From positions 1 through 34,171 of the forward strand of contig JAAYCJ010000305.1 of assembly GCA_012729815.1 (NCBI GenBank): a DNA stretch of 34,171 bases, read 5' to 3'. Made by a program: the position numbers and the translations under genes. Shown here piece after piece: positions 1 to 7,563 of this stretch (position 1 is the stretch's first letter; each line of letters starts with the position of its first letter). Source of the stretch: Phycisphaerae bacterium. GTDB lineage: Bacteria; Planctomycetota; Phycisphaerae; JAAYCJ01. The notes under the pieces were generated by a model, which saw only the letters and a program-made list of their open reading frames with translations, had not been told where the DNA came from and searched no databases.

Positions 1-1298
1 TAGATCATGCCGTTGTAGAGCGACGCGGGGGCGTTGAGCTCGCCGGGGGTGCCGGTATCCACAGGTTTGCCGAGTTCCGGCTTGACGGGCTCGAGCTTGA
101 GTTCCACATGGCAGAGCCATGAACCGGCCAGATTGATGGCATCGCCACCGGCGGCGGGGGTCAGCGTCAACTCGGGACCCCTGAAACCGCCATCCATGTA
201 GTGATCAAAGACGCGGACGGCGATGGTGTTCGTGCCGGCTTTGACCAACGCGCCGGGGACGGTGTACTTGCGAGCGGCGGCCCAGTAGGAGGGAGTCTCG
301 GGTCCGGTAGCGCCGACTTTCTCGCCATTGAAATAGGTGGTGTCAAAGTCGTCGATGGCGCCGATGGCAAGGACCATGTCCTTACCCGCCCAGTCGTCTG
401 GTATCGCGATCTCCTTGCGATACCACACCACCCCGTCCATCGACGCTGGCATCATGCCGGGAAGCTGTGCCGTTTCCCAGGACCCATCGTCGAAATCGGC
501 ATTCGCCCAACCTTGCTCGAAGCCCTCATTGCCCGGGTCGCCGCGGTGGGTCTGGACCTCCCACTTCCGGAGGATTTTGACGTAGGCCTGACGGGCGTCG
601 TCGGGGTTTTCGGCGGCGAGTTGGAGTTGCTCGTAGATCGGCTGCAGGGACGGCTTGGTGTTGAATGCCTCGGCGGGCGTCCAGGTCTCGGCATTGGTGC
701 CGCCCCAGGAGCTGTTGATCAGGCCAACCGGCACCTCGAGATCCTGGTGGAGTTTGCGGCCGAAGAAGTAGGCCGCGGCGGAAAAGTGGGGGATGGTCGC
801 CGGCGAGCACTCCACCCAACCGCCGTTCAAATCCTTGGTAGGCGCGGCGGCTGGGATGTTCGGAACGGTGAACAGGCGGATCAAGGGGTACTCGGCGGCG
901 GCGATCTCCTCAGCGGCGTTGTTGACGGCCACCACGGACATCTGCATATTCGATTGGCCGGAGGCGAGCCAGACCTCCCCGACCAGGACGTTCTTGAGGA
1001 CAATCGTGTTGCTCCCGCGGATGGTCATCTCGTAAGGCCCGCCCGCCTTCAGCCGTTTGAGGTTGACCCGCCAGTCGCCGTTCTTATCCGCGGTAGCGGA
1101 GCGATTCTGGCCCAGGAATTCGACCGTGACCTGCTCGCCTGGAGCAGCCTTTCCCCAGATCGGGACCGTGGCGTCCCGCTGGAGGACCATGTGGTCCCCG
1201 ATCAGGGCCGGCAGCGTCACCTCCGCCATAACAGGCGATGCCAACAAAAGATAGAACAAAGCGATGAGACAGGAGAGAACGACAGTTTTTGCACGCAT
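1..1298 (-). CDS. Sialate O-acetylesterase-like SGNH hydrolase (3' end cut by window edge)
   Basis: Exported esterase of the sialate O-acetylesterase family (COG3250-type), expected to remove acetyl groups from sialic acids or other glycans. The gene reads leftward and is still open at base 1, so about 432 N-terminal codons are seen. Start ATG at 1298 has GGAGG six bases upstream. Residues 1-25 form a signal peptide ending near VMAEV. The block-I GQSNM motif with the likely nucleophile Ser116 is clear. About residues 240-380 form a galactose-binding-like jelly-roll insertion ([17 protein letters not shown]). The LYNGMI block that follows this insertion in the family lies at the very edge, so the GES and DxxH catalytic blocks are outside the window. 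It is divergent from the GH20-like gene and may share its substrate. Confidence 0.9.
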   Translation of the reverse strand, partial: MRAKTVVLSCLIALFYLLLASPVMAEVTLPALIGDHMVLQRDATVPIWGKAAPGEQVTVEFLGQNRSATADKNGDWRVNLKRLKAGGPYEMTIRGSNTIVLKNVLVGEVWLASGQSNMQMSVVAVNNAAEEIAAAEYPLIRLFTVPNIPAAAPTKDLNGGWVECSPATIPHFSAAAYFFGRKLHQDLEVPVGLINSSWGGTNAETWTPAEAFNTKPSLQPIYEQLQLAAENPDDARQAYVKILRKWEVQTHRGDPGNEGFEQGWANADFDDGSWETAQLPGMMPASMDGVVWYRKEIAIPDDWAGKDMVLAIGAIDDFDTTYFNGEKVGATGPETPSYWAAARKYTVPGALVKAGTNTIAVRVFDHYMDGGFRGPELTLTPAAGGDAINLAGSWLCHVELKLEPVKPELGKPVDTGTPGELNAPASLYNGMI

Positions 1299-1445
1299 GG
1301 TTATCCTCCGCAGACTGCGCAATAGTTATTTTACACCGCCGACCTCACGCGGTTTCCGCGAGATTGGTCATTTTCTCCAACCGACCCACCACCCGAGAGG
1401 TCCGGACGGGGACACCTGCAGATTCCGACCCCGCCCCACCTGACG

Positions 1446-1474
1446 TGGCCATCCCGCGACGGACGCAGTATACT
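1446..1474 (+). promoter_or_regulatory. Predicted sigma70 promoter of the GH20-like gene
   Basis: TGGCCA (1446-1451) and TATACT (1469-1474) are separated by 17 bp, and the ATG follows 26 bp after the -10. The -10 is enclosed by the inverted repeat CGCAG/CTGCG (1464-1468 and 1475-1479), which could be an operator arm. Prediction from sequence only. Confidence 0.45.
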
Positions 1475-1500
1475 CTGCGGAACGCGTTCAAGGAGCAGCC

Positions 1501-3045
1501 ATGAGCCTGACCGAGTCGATCAGACAGCGGACGGTGGAAGACCTTCTTCCCGCACCCCAATCCGTTGAGGCTTGTTCTTCGGACTTTCCGCTGGACGCTT
1601 CCACCGTCATTGCCTTCAGCTCCGGTCAGGCTGAGTTCGCTGCGCAGCGGCTGGTCGAGATGATCCGGGCCGAGCACAATCTGGCCCTCAAGGTCCGGCG
1701 GATCGGCGCACCGGGTCTTGCGGTATGGCTGACCGACGGCGAAGGCTCGCCGCCGTCCGCCATCGGCCTGCCGTCCGAGGCCTACCGTCTCGATGCGGAC
1801 AGCCGATCCGTCCGCATCGGCGCGGGCGACGAGGCTGGGCTGCTCTGGGGCGCGATGACGCTGCGGCAGTTGATCGTCCGCCGGGACGGTCAACTCCGGG
1901 TCTGCGGCGCGAGGATCGAGGACCAGCCGCGCTACCGCTGGCGAGGCTTCATGATCGACTCCGGCCGGGCGCCCAACTCCTTGCCCAAACTCCAGCGCAT
2001 CATCCGCATCTGCTCAGCCCTGAAGCTCAACTTTGTGATTTTCCGCGAAGGCGACGACGAGCTCAACGCGGTCCGGTACCAAACCAACCGTCTCGGATCG
2101 GCCAACCCTTGCGCACTGACCATCGAGCAGGTCCGCGAGTTCGTCCGGTACGCCCGCCGCCACGGCATCACCGTCATTCCCGAGATCGAATCGCTGGGCC
2201 ACTCGCAGGCCAAGCGCCGCCACTATCCGGACCTCGTGACCAGCGGCCGGCCGCAGCACTACGAGGGGATCGGCGAGCACATCCGCAAAGCCCACCTGCT
2301 GCCCGAGGACCCACGCAGTTACGATCTGCTCGAATCCGTCTACCGCGAATGGCTCGGCGTCCTTGACCACGGCATGCTCCATCTTGGCCTCGACGAGGTG
2401 CCGCTGCCCGCCGACCAACAGGCCCGGCATTTTCGGGGCCTCCTGGAGCGAATCGAGACGGTCGAACAGAACCTGGGCCGGCGGATCACGCCTTTGGTCT
2501 GGGCCGACGCCCCGCCGACGCCTCCCGGGCTGGCCGACCGCGTAATCCGCTGCCTCTGGAGCTACCCTGAGCACGCTGAGTTCGGCCCGATTTCGCAGAC
2601 CAACGAACACCTGCGCCGTCAGGGCATCGAATCGCTGACCCGGCTGGGCAGCACAGAGACCGCCTGGATGGGCGGCGGGTCGGGCTCGTCGCATCAGCCC
2701 TACTCCAAGTGCCCATACGACCAGGCGTTCGACAACCTTCGCCAGTGGGCCGACTTCGCCCGCCCGTATCCGAACCTCACCGGCCTGTGCGCCGTCCAAT
2801 GGGGCGGCAACATGCTCGACGAATGGCTGCCGGATTTCGCCGCGGCGGCGGATGTGTCCTGGAACCCGAACCGCCAGAGGGAGTCGTTCGACGAACGGAT
2901 GGCTCGCATCCGCCGCATGTTCGCCGCCCTGCCCGACGCCGCCGATCCGCATCCGGAGACAATCGACCCGCCCGCCTGGGACGGCATCTGGCTCAAGCAC
3001 GGCCGATGGCATCAGGACATCATGAGCCAAGCCACGAGCGGCTGA
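1501..3045 (+). CDS. GH20-like beta-N-acetylhexosaminidase family protein
   Basis: A 514-residue protein resembling family 20 glycoside hydrolases, which release terminal N-acetylhexosamines by substrate-assisted catalysis. Residues 1-140 match the GH20b alpha/beta domain. The barrel starts at YRWRGFMIDSGR (about residue 143), the usual entry to the GH20 catalytic domain. The acidic pair is Asp298-Glu299 in HLGLDEV, where classical members have H-x-GGDE, so the family assignment is good but the exact substrate is not known. No signal peptide is visible, so it is probably cytoplasmic or exported by another route. AAGGAG sits six bases before the ATG. Its 3' end overlaps an antisense remnant ORF by 34 bp. 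Confidence 0.85.
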   Translation: MSLTESIRQRTVEDLLPAPQSVEACSSDFPLDASTVIAFSSGQAEFAAQRLVEMIRAEHNLALKVRRIGAPGLAVWLTDGEGSPPSAIGLPSEAYRLDADSRSVRIGAGDEAGLLWGAMTLRQLIVRRDGQLRVCGARIEDQPRYRWRGFMIDSGRAPNSLPKLQRIIRICSALKLNFVIFREGDDELNAVRYQTNRLGSANPCALTIEQVREFVRYARRHGITVIPEIESLGHSQAKRRHYPDLVTSGRPQHYEGIGEHIRKAHLLPEDPRSYDLLESVYREWLGVLDHGMLHLGLDEVPLPADQQARHFRGLLERIETVEQNLGRRITPLVWADAPPTPPGLADRVIRCLWSYPEHAEFGPISQTNEHLRRQGIESLTRLGSTETAWMGGGSGSSHQPYSKCPYDQAFDNLRQWADFARPYPNLTGLCAVQWGGNMLDEWLPDFAAAADVSWNPNRQRESFDERMARIRRMFAALPDAADPHPETIDPPAWDGIWLKHGRWHQDIMSQATSG

Positions 3046-3236
3046 TCCACGAGACCGACGCAGGCCAGCGGCCACCTGAGCCCCAACCGGTTCCCCGACG
3101 CCCACCGCACGTAATTGATATCGAGATAGCTGATCACCACGTCCGCAGGGTCGCCAGCCGGACCGAAGTCTCTATCGGCGACGGCCGGCCACCAGCCGCC
3201 GCGTCCTCCGAAGAAAACCGCTTTCGTGCTTCCACA
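3012..3236 (-). pseudogene. Start-less ORF remnant antisense to the GH20-like 3' end
   Basis: An open minus-strand frame of 74 codons bounded upstream by TAG and lacking any ATG. Its translation is protein-like rather than the Arg/Pro-rich type of shadow frame: it contains FFGGRGGWWPAVADRDFG, then DPADVVISYLDINYVRW, then NRLGLRWPLACVGLVDQP. I do not recognise the family. The lack of a start and the stop just upstream suggest the 3' end of a decayed gene. A strong minus-strand promoter lies 120 bp upstream (3357-3384). It may instead be a chance frame. Confidence 0.3.
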
Positions 3237-3343
3237 CTACCCGTCAGCGATCCCACGCTGAACAGGCGGACTACCACGGTCGATGTGCCTCTCTTCTTCC
3301 CAGGCCACTGCCCATGTGCAAAGTGACCTACGCCTGCCACGGG

Positions 3344-3384
3344 ACAATTGGGCCTAATTGTACAATATTATCACGCCCTGTCAA
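3344..3384 (-). promoter_or_regulatory. Strong minus-strand promoter overlapped by an 18-bp palindrome
   Basis: On the minus strand TTGACA (3384-3379), a 16-bp spacer and TACAAT (3362-3357) make a near-consensus sigma70 promoter. ACAATTGGGCCTAATTGT (3344-3361) is a palindrome with one mismatched pair. It covers the last bases of the -10 and the expected start site, as a repressor operator would. ATTGTACAAT (3357-3366) is a second, perfect palindrome. The only thing downstream is the start-less remnant ORF at 3012-3236. Confidence 0.5.
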
Positions 3385-3608
3385 CCTCATAGTTCATATT
3401 AACTCATATTTTCCGCTCCGCCAGTGCCGTGACAGTCCTGATCGCAACCATTCCTCTGTGAGACGGACAGTCAGGTGCAAACCTGTGCAACCGTTTGCCT
3501 TGGCCCGTCTGCGGTGCAAATCCCACTCCCTCCGGCATTTGCAGCGGCGAAGGACGCATTTTGACGGCGGGTGCATGGGCGTGCGTCCCCATATCTGAGG
3601 GCAATCCT
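3385..3608. other. Intergenic stretch with no supported gene
   Basis: This is the part of the 820-bp gene-poor gap (3046-3866) to the right of the minus-strand promoter. I see no convincing coding frame, RNA gene or repeat. Base composition is less GC-rich than the flanking genes. A tRNA-like 3' string near 3505-3535 does not fold as a tRNA. Confidence 0.4.
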
Positions 3609-3848
3609 ATGGAGACGGACGACGAGCAGGCTGGTGGACCGGGAGGAATAGCGATCTGGCGTCATGTGCCCTTCGACCGCGACCCGAGCCTGGTCCCGCC
3701 GCTCGATGCCGGCCACGCCGCCAACCGGTCGAAGGCCGTCTGGGCGACCAACTGGGGCCAGAACGTCGGCCAGGAACGGACTTGGCTGATGGAAGCAGCC
3801 TTACCGGCGGTGTGGATGGATGGCTTCGATGCCCAGTCCGGCAACTGA
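3609..3848 (+). CDS. Possible small hypothetical protein (78 aa)
   Basis: An ATG preceded by GAGGG seven bases upstream opens a 78-codon frame whose stop lies just before the convergent PL22-like gene. The product is acidic at its N-terminus (METDDEQ), rich in Trp, and has no signal peptide or membrane segment. No family is recognised. The frame could extend upstream to 3495 without a better start. It may be a fragment of a decayed gene, in keeping with the remnant nature of the rest of this gap. Confidence 0.25.
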   Translation: METDDEQAGGPGGIAIWRHVPFDRDPSLVPPLDAGHAANRSKAVWATNWGQNVGQERTWLMEAALPAVWMDGFDAQSGN

Positions 3849-3866
3849 TGAGGCATTGAGACGCTG

Positions 3867-5126
3867 TCAGAGCGGCAGGTTCTCGATCATGTAGGCTTGG
3901 AGGTTGCCGGATTCGTTGGAGTTGAAGAACGCCCGTCGGCCGTCGGGCGAGAGGAACGGGTGCGAGTGGGTGTCCTTCGTCTTGGCTGTGCGGGTGTTCA
4001 GAAGGTAGCGGACAGTCTTTGGCGGTCGGCCCGGCTTGTCGAGGGCGAACAGATACAGCGTTTCGCGGCCGTCGGGATGCCAGAAGTCGCTGATCAGCCG
4101 CGTGCCTTCGATGTCGGTGGCGAAGTGGTAGAACATCGGCTCGGCCGTATCGACGGAAAGGAAATGCCGCACCGCGTCCGGGCTTTGCGAGCCGATATGC
4201 CCAGCCTCCGCCACCGGCTGCGATTCGATCAGCCGGCACTCCATTCGGGCCCCTTCCTGACGCTTGGGCAGGTACGTCATCGTGCTGGTGATGGCCCAGC
4301 CGCTGCGCCCTCGCCAGCACTGATGGCCCTGGCAGTACTCGGACCCGTCACGACCCCACGGCATCGTCCGGAGGTCACCGCCATCGTCGCGGATGACGTG
4401 GACGTCCGCTCCGCCGGGGTCGTGGCCGTAGGCGAGCGTCTCACCCGTGGTCGTGTCCCAGAGCTGGCCGTGGTTCTGTTGGATCAGCAGGTCGCGGCGA
4501 CGCTGCGGATCGTGCGACCGGCAGTATTGCGGATGCGAATTGCGGATGAACGGATCGCGCCAGATCACCATAGCCTCGCCGGTCGCCAGGTCGAACCGAA
4601 CGATTCCCCACGGATCGCGCTCGACGCCCACTCCCGCCCCGGTCACCAGGTAGCGGCCGTCGGATGACATCGTCGAAAGCGGGTAGATCAGCCGCAGCGG
4701 CACGTCCGCACCGGATAGCGGCTGGTCGTAGACCCTCAGCGTCTCCCGCCCCGTTCCGTCCGGCCGGACGCGACGCAACGCCACCGCGCCGCCGGACTGG
4801 GCGTCGTCGGTCAGGTAGTATACCCATTGGTCGTCCGGGCTGAACGACGGCGCGCAGACGTTCAGTTCGTTGGTCAGCGGAGAGATTTCTTGCGCGTCCA
4901 GATCGCAGAGATGATACTGGTAGTCCGGATCGTTCAGCGTGTGATTGTGCGCCATTCGCGACCGGCGGATCAGGAACCGCTGCGAGTCCGACGAGAAGAC
5001 CTGGGCCTCCATGTAGACGTGGCAGAACGGATGGTCCGCATCGGCTGTAAGCTGCACCACGCGCAGACCCGGCGGCGACTCCGAATCGAGCAGGTCGGGC
5101 CGATCGATGAACGTTTTGGCGGGCAT
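3867..5126 (-). CDS. Oligogalacturonate-lyase-like (PL22-type) beta-propeller protein
   Basis: A 419-residue propeller protein related to oligogalacturonate lyase (PL22) and TolB-type PD40 repeat proteins. Visible landmarks are HPFCHVY near residue 33, PSFSPDDQWVYYLTDD near 91, SHPQYCRSHD near 203, QGHQCWRGRSGW near 265, and HSHPFLSPDGRRAFFNSNESG near the C-terminus. Repeated His motifs of this kind bind the catalytic metal in PL22 enzymes. No signal peptide is seen, fitting an intracellular enzyme acting on imported short oligouronides, although the true substrate is unproven. The start is the ATG in TGATG, where it shares its A with the stop of the upstream Ntn-hydrolase gene, so translation is probably coupled. 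An in-frame TTG 15 bp upstream is a weaker start. Confidence 0.75.
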   Translation of the reverse strand: MPAKTFIDRPDLLDSESPPGLRVVQLTADADHPFCHVYMEAQVFSSDSQRFLIRRSRMAHNHTLNDPDYQYHLCDLDAQEISPLTNELNVCAPSFSPDDQWVYYLTDDAQSGGAVALRRVRPDGTGRETLRVYDQPLSGADVPLRLIYPLSTMSSDGRYLVTGAGVGVERDPWGIVRFDLATGEAMVIWRDPFIRNSHPQYCRSHDPQRRRDLLIQQNHGQLWDTTTGETLAYGHDPGGADVHVIRDDGGDLRTMPWGRDGSEYCQGHQCWRGRSGWAITSTMTYLPKRQEGARMECRLIESQPVAEAGHIGSQSPDAVRHFLSVDTAEPMFYHFATDIEGTRLISDFWHPDGRETLYLFALDKPGRPPKTVRYLLNTRTAKTKDTHSHPFLSPDGRRAFFNSNESGNLQAYMIENLPL

Positions 5127-6139
5127 CAGTCGGAACCCCAATCCGATTTCAGTTCGAACTCTTCAAACACAGCCGTGCATGGCGGACCTTCGGTAATGTA
5201 CATCTTGCGATAGGCCGGCACCATGATGCGGCCGCTCTGGGTCGTCTGGCCCTGGCTGCGATTGTGCCGGCAGACCGAACCGGGGTCTTCAGCGTGATGG
5301 GCGAGCAGCCGCTTCATCCCATCGAGCGTGAACTCGATTTGACCGTTGCGATAGAGCCGGTCGATCGTTTCCTTTCTCGCGTACTTGGGCCGCAGGTAGT
5401 CCGGCTCGTCCTGGGCCTCGACCTTGCCGCTGGTAAACAGACCCGTCGTGAACGCGAACTCGCCCGTTACGTCCATCCGCCACCGCTGGTCGGCATTGCC
5501 CTCCATCATGAAGGCGTGGCCATCCGCGTCGGCCATCAGGAACACGCCGACCTTGCCGACGCACCGCTGGGACCGGTAGATTTCGAACGCCTCATCCAGG
5601 CTGCTCGCATACTGGGCCGCCACACGATCGATGATCGCCATCGACGTGCCGTCGTCGGTCCGGTACGGATGGTGATGGGCTGAGACCGCGGCCCGCGCGA
5701 CCCCCTCCTGGTTGATCCAGTTGCCCACCCACACCGTGCCTACAAAGCTGACTCCCAGGTAGGCGTTGCCCTTGTCCGGGATCACGTTCCGCACCACCGC
5801 TGCGTCGAGTTCCTCGCGCTCGCAGTCGAGGTTCTGGGCCAGCAGCGGCCCCACGTCGCTGTGCGAAAAGAAGATCGGCGTGCAGCCGGCGATCACGTTG
5901 AAGTGGTTGTACGCCAGCATCTGCTCGTAGCTCAAACCCGCCCCCTCGCCGATCCCCTCGATCTCCTCAGCCACCTCCGGAAACCGCTCCTCCAGGTACG
6001 TGCGGATCAGCGGTGAGACCCGGGTCTTCCGCGCCCGCGCACAGTAGAACTCGAAGTACTTGCGGATATCCTCGGCAAACGCCGCCCCATGCCGCCGCCC
6101 GATCTCCCGCGGACCGCCCTGCAACTCGATGTACCGCAT
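5126..6139 (-). CDS. C45-family Ntn hydrolase (acyl-transferase / amidase-like)
   Basis: A 337-residue protein of the peptidase C45 / acyl-CoA:6-aminopenicillanate acyltransferase type of N-terminal-nucleophile hydrolases. These cut themselves before a Cys, which then becomes the nucleophile for amide hydrolysis or acyl transfer. The predicted nucleophile is Cys86 in VIAGCTPIF, followed by the typical GPLLAQNLD strand. Further family landmarks are GVARAAVSAHHHP, DGHAFMMEGN and SVCRHN near the C-terminus. The ATG at 6139 has AAGGAG eight bases upstream and is chosen over an upstream TTG. The stop overlaps the start of the PL22-like gene by one base, so the two form an operon. The substrate is unknown; an N-acylated sugar or amide from the same glycan diet is one possibility. 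Confidence 0.82.
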   Translation of the reverse strand: MRYIELQGGPREIGRRHGAAFAEDIRKYFEFYCARARKTRVSPLIRTYLEERFPEVAEEIEGIGEGAGLSYEQMLAYNHFNVIAGCTPIFFSHSDVGPLLAQNLDCEREELDAAVVRNVIPDKGNAYLGVSFVGTVWVGNWINQEGVARAAVSAHHHPYRTDDGTSMAIIDRVAAQYASSLDEAFEIYRSQRCVGKVGVFLMADADGHAFMMEGNADQRWRMDVTGEFAFTTGLFTSGKVEAQDEPDYLRPKYARKETIDRLYRNGQIEFTLDGMKRLLAHHAEDPGSVCRHNRSQGQTTQSGRIMVPAYRKMYITEGPPCTAVFEEFELKSDWGSD

Positions 6140-6259
6140 CAGCCGCTCCTTCTTCAACAAACCGAAGCCAGCAGGCCGCCAAACCGACGCCGCCCATTCT
6201 ACCCGGCCGACCGGACGGAATCGAGCGCTTAACGCAAGCCAAGCCGCCGACGGACTCTC

Positions 6260-6288
6260 TGGACACGCGAGGTCGATTTCACTATGAT
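6260..6288 (+). promoter_or_regulatory. Predicted promoter of the MNT gene
   Basis: TGGACA (6260-6265), a 17-bp spacer and TATGAT (6283-6288) each match the sigma70 consensus at five of six bases. The predicted transcript starts near 6295, about 50 bases before the GTG start. Confidence 0.55.
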
Positions 6289-6345
6289 TACATTAGCAGC
6301 AGCGAACAATCGGCAAGCTGCCCTGTCATTGCGGGAGATACGACC

Positions 6346-6651
6346 GTGGACATGGCGTTCATCGAACAACACCGCGACCAAATCCTGGCGGTCGCCCGTC
6401 GGCACGGCGTCGATCGCATCCGGGTCTTCGGCTCGGTGGCTCGCGGAGACGCACAGCCGGACAGCGACGTGGATTTCCTCGTCACCGTCTCCGGCCCGAC
6501 CAGCCCCTGGTTCCCCGGCGGCCTCGTCGCCGACCTGGAGGACCTCCTCGGACGCCGCGTCCAGGTCGTCACCGAATCCGGCCTGCACGACCTGCTCCGC
6601 GAACAGGTGCTCTCGCAGGCCGTTTCGCTCTGCGGAAACACCTGTGACTAA
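6346..6651 (+). CDS. MNT-type minimal nucleotidyltransferase
   Basis: A 101-residue minimal nucleotidyltransferase. The core signature is complete: GSVARG at residues 29-34 followed by DSDVDFLV with Asp41 and Asp43 as the metal-binding pair. Proteins of this size are usually MntA-type antitoxins that AMPylate a HEPN toxin encoded next door. No HEPN (DUF86-like) gene is seen on either side: the C45 gene lies upstream in the opposite direction and a GNAT gene is downstream. It may therefore be an orphan antitoxin or act on another partner. GGGAG is eight bases from GTG 6346; the ATG at 6352 is the alternative start. Confidence 0.85.
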   Translation: MDMAFIEQHRDQILAVARRHGVDRIRVFGSVARGDAQPDSDVDFLVTVSGPTSPWFPGGLVADLEDLLGRRVQVVTESGLHDLLREQVLSQAVSLCGNTCD

Positions 6652-6673
6652 CCCACGGTTAGAGACCCAAAGG

Positions 6674-6820
6674 ATGGAAATCACTTCAGTGCGCCGACAG
6701 AGAGTCCGGCTTGAGCTTCTGGCCTCGCTCTGCTTCCTGGCGTCCTGTAACCCAGGATACACGACCCATGCGGCTCATGAGATAGAACTGCTTGCGGGGC
6801 AGGGCACGATCCACCGATGA
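6674..6820 (+). CDS. Doubtful 48-aa ORF with lipoprotein-like N-terminus
   Basis: The only frame of note between the MNT and GNAT genes. It encodes a basic start, a hydrophobic run and LASC, which resembles a lipobox, then only about 25 more residues. No clear ribosome binding site is present apart from AAAGGA directly before the ATG, which is too close. It could be a truncated lipoprotein gene or chance. Confidence 0.2.
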   Translation: MEITSVRRQRVRLELLASLCFLASCNPGYTTHAAHEIELLAGQGTIHR

Positions 6821-6880
6821 ATGGGCAGGTCTTGACCCTACAGACATCCGGCCGAATGGTCGCCAACATTGGAATAAAAC

Positions 6881-7333
6881 ATGCACCTTCGCGAGATCAC
6901 AGACTCGGACATTCCGGCGTTGTTCGCCGTGCGGGTGGCTACGCGTGAGAACGCGTTGTCGCGCGAGCAGTTGGCGATGATGGGCATCAGCGAGGAGTCC
7001 GTCGCGGCGATGCTGAACACCACTCATCGCGGCTGGCTGTGCGAATGCGACGGCGGCGTGGTCGGCTTTGCCATGGGCAATCGCGCTACCGGTGAGATGT
7101 GGGTCATCGCGGTGCTCCCGGCGTACGAGGGCCGGGGCATCGGCGGGCAGCTTCTGACCCGCGTCGAAGATTGGCTCTGGTCGGCCGGCTGGGATGAGAT
7201 TTGGCTGACCACCGACGTCGATCCGGCGCTTCGGGCGTACGGTTTCTACCGCAGGCACGGCTGGAGGGACGAAATGATCAGAGACGGCGTGCGATATATG
7301 AAGAAGACGAACCCCGACAAGCCCGCGCATTAA
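6881..7333 (+). CDS. GNAT-family N-acetyltransferase
   Basis: A 150-residue single-domain acetyltransferase that transfers an acetyl group from acetyl-CoA to an amine. Motif A is clear: MWVIAVLPAYEGRGIGGQLL, with the Q/R-x-x-G-x-G/A pyrophosphate loop at about residues 85-90. Motif B follows as LRAYGFYRRHGW. The length and the N-terminal LREITDSD strand are typical of the family. The ribosome binding site is weak (GGA eight bases before ATG). The substrate cannot be told from sequence. It is followed 19 bp later by the converging 3' remnant of a DUF488 gene. Confidence 0.88.
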   Translation: MHLREITDSDIPALFAVRVATRENALSREQLAMMGISEESVAAMLNTTHRGWLCECDGGVVGFAMGNRATGEMWVIAVLPAYEGRGIGGQLLTRVEDWLWSAGWDEIWLTTDVDPALRAYGFYRRHGWRDEMIRDGVRYMKKTNPDKPAH

Positions 7334-7352
7334 TCGTCGTCCGCGGGCACAG

Positions 7353-7524
7353 CTATAGCATCGACCGGCCCGTGGGTTGTCGATCCCGCTTCAGGTACTC
7401 AACCAAGGCCACTGCGCTATTGTGCTCGGCGTCTTTGGCTCCGTAGGCGATCGTGACCTTCCCCTTACGGGCGCGTCGGCGGATATCATCAAGAGCGTCC
7501 TGATGCTCTGCCAGTTCCTCGAAG
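7353..7524 (-). pseudogene. 3' half of an interrupted DUF488 gene
   Basis: The minus-strand frame ending at TAG 7353-7355 encodes the C-terminal half of a DUF488 (YeaO-like) protein: FEELAEHQDALDD, then RKGKVTIAYGAKD, then EHNSAVALVEYLKR. The canonical family ending is vTLlYaakD...N.AvvL.eyL. It has no start of its own. The matching N-terminal half lies 2.6 kb away at 10136-10344. Joining the two at the shared TCGAAG gives an uninterrupted family-like sequence (KRQYFEELAEHQ) of 124 codons plus stop, in one frame. The family function is poorly understood. Confidence 0.88.
7519..7524. repeat. Left copy of 6-bp direct repeat TCGAAG flanking the insertion
   Basis: TCGAAG here and at 10136-10141 are the two junctions between DUF488 sequence and inserted DNA. 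One copy is needed to rebuild the intact gene, as expected for a target-site duplication or a microhomology junction. Confidence 0.7.
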
Positions 7525-7563
7525 CCACTTTTCCCGTTTCGATAGATTGTTATCCGTCATGCT

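Noticed and set aside
201-1325. Long plus-strand open frame of 374 codons
   Set aside because: It is antisense to the sialate O-acetylesterase gene, whose minus frame has a signal peptide and GQSNM motif. The plus product has no recognisable domain.
2014-3105. Minus-strand open frame of 363 codons across the GH20-like gene
   Set aside because: It is a high-GC mirror frame of a well-supported GH20-like gene and has no protein-like motifs.
3302-3312. GCCACTG resembling part of a B12 box
   Set aside because: The seven-base match stands alone with no riboswitch core or downstream B12-related gene.
3502-3535. String resembling the 3' end of a tRNA-Ser
   Set aside because: GCAAATCCCACTCCCTCCG looks like a T-loop and acceptor strand, but the T-stem does not pair and no matching 5' half or anticodon arm is present.
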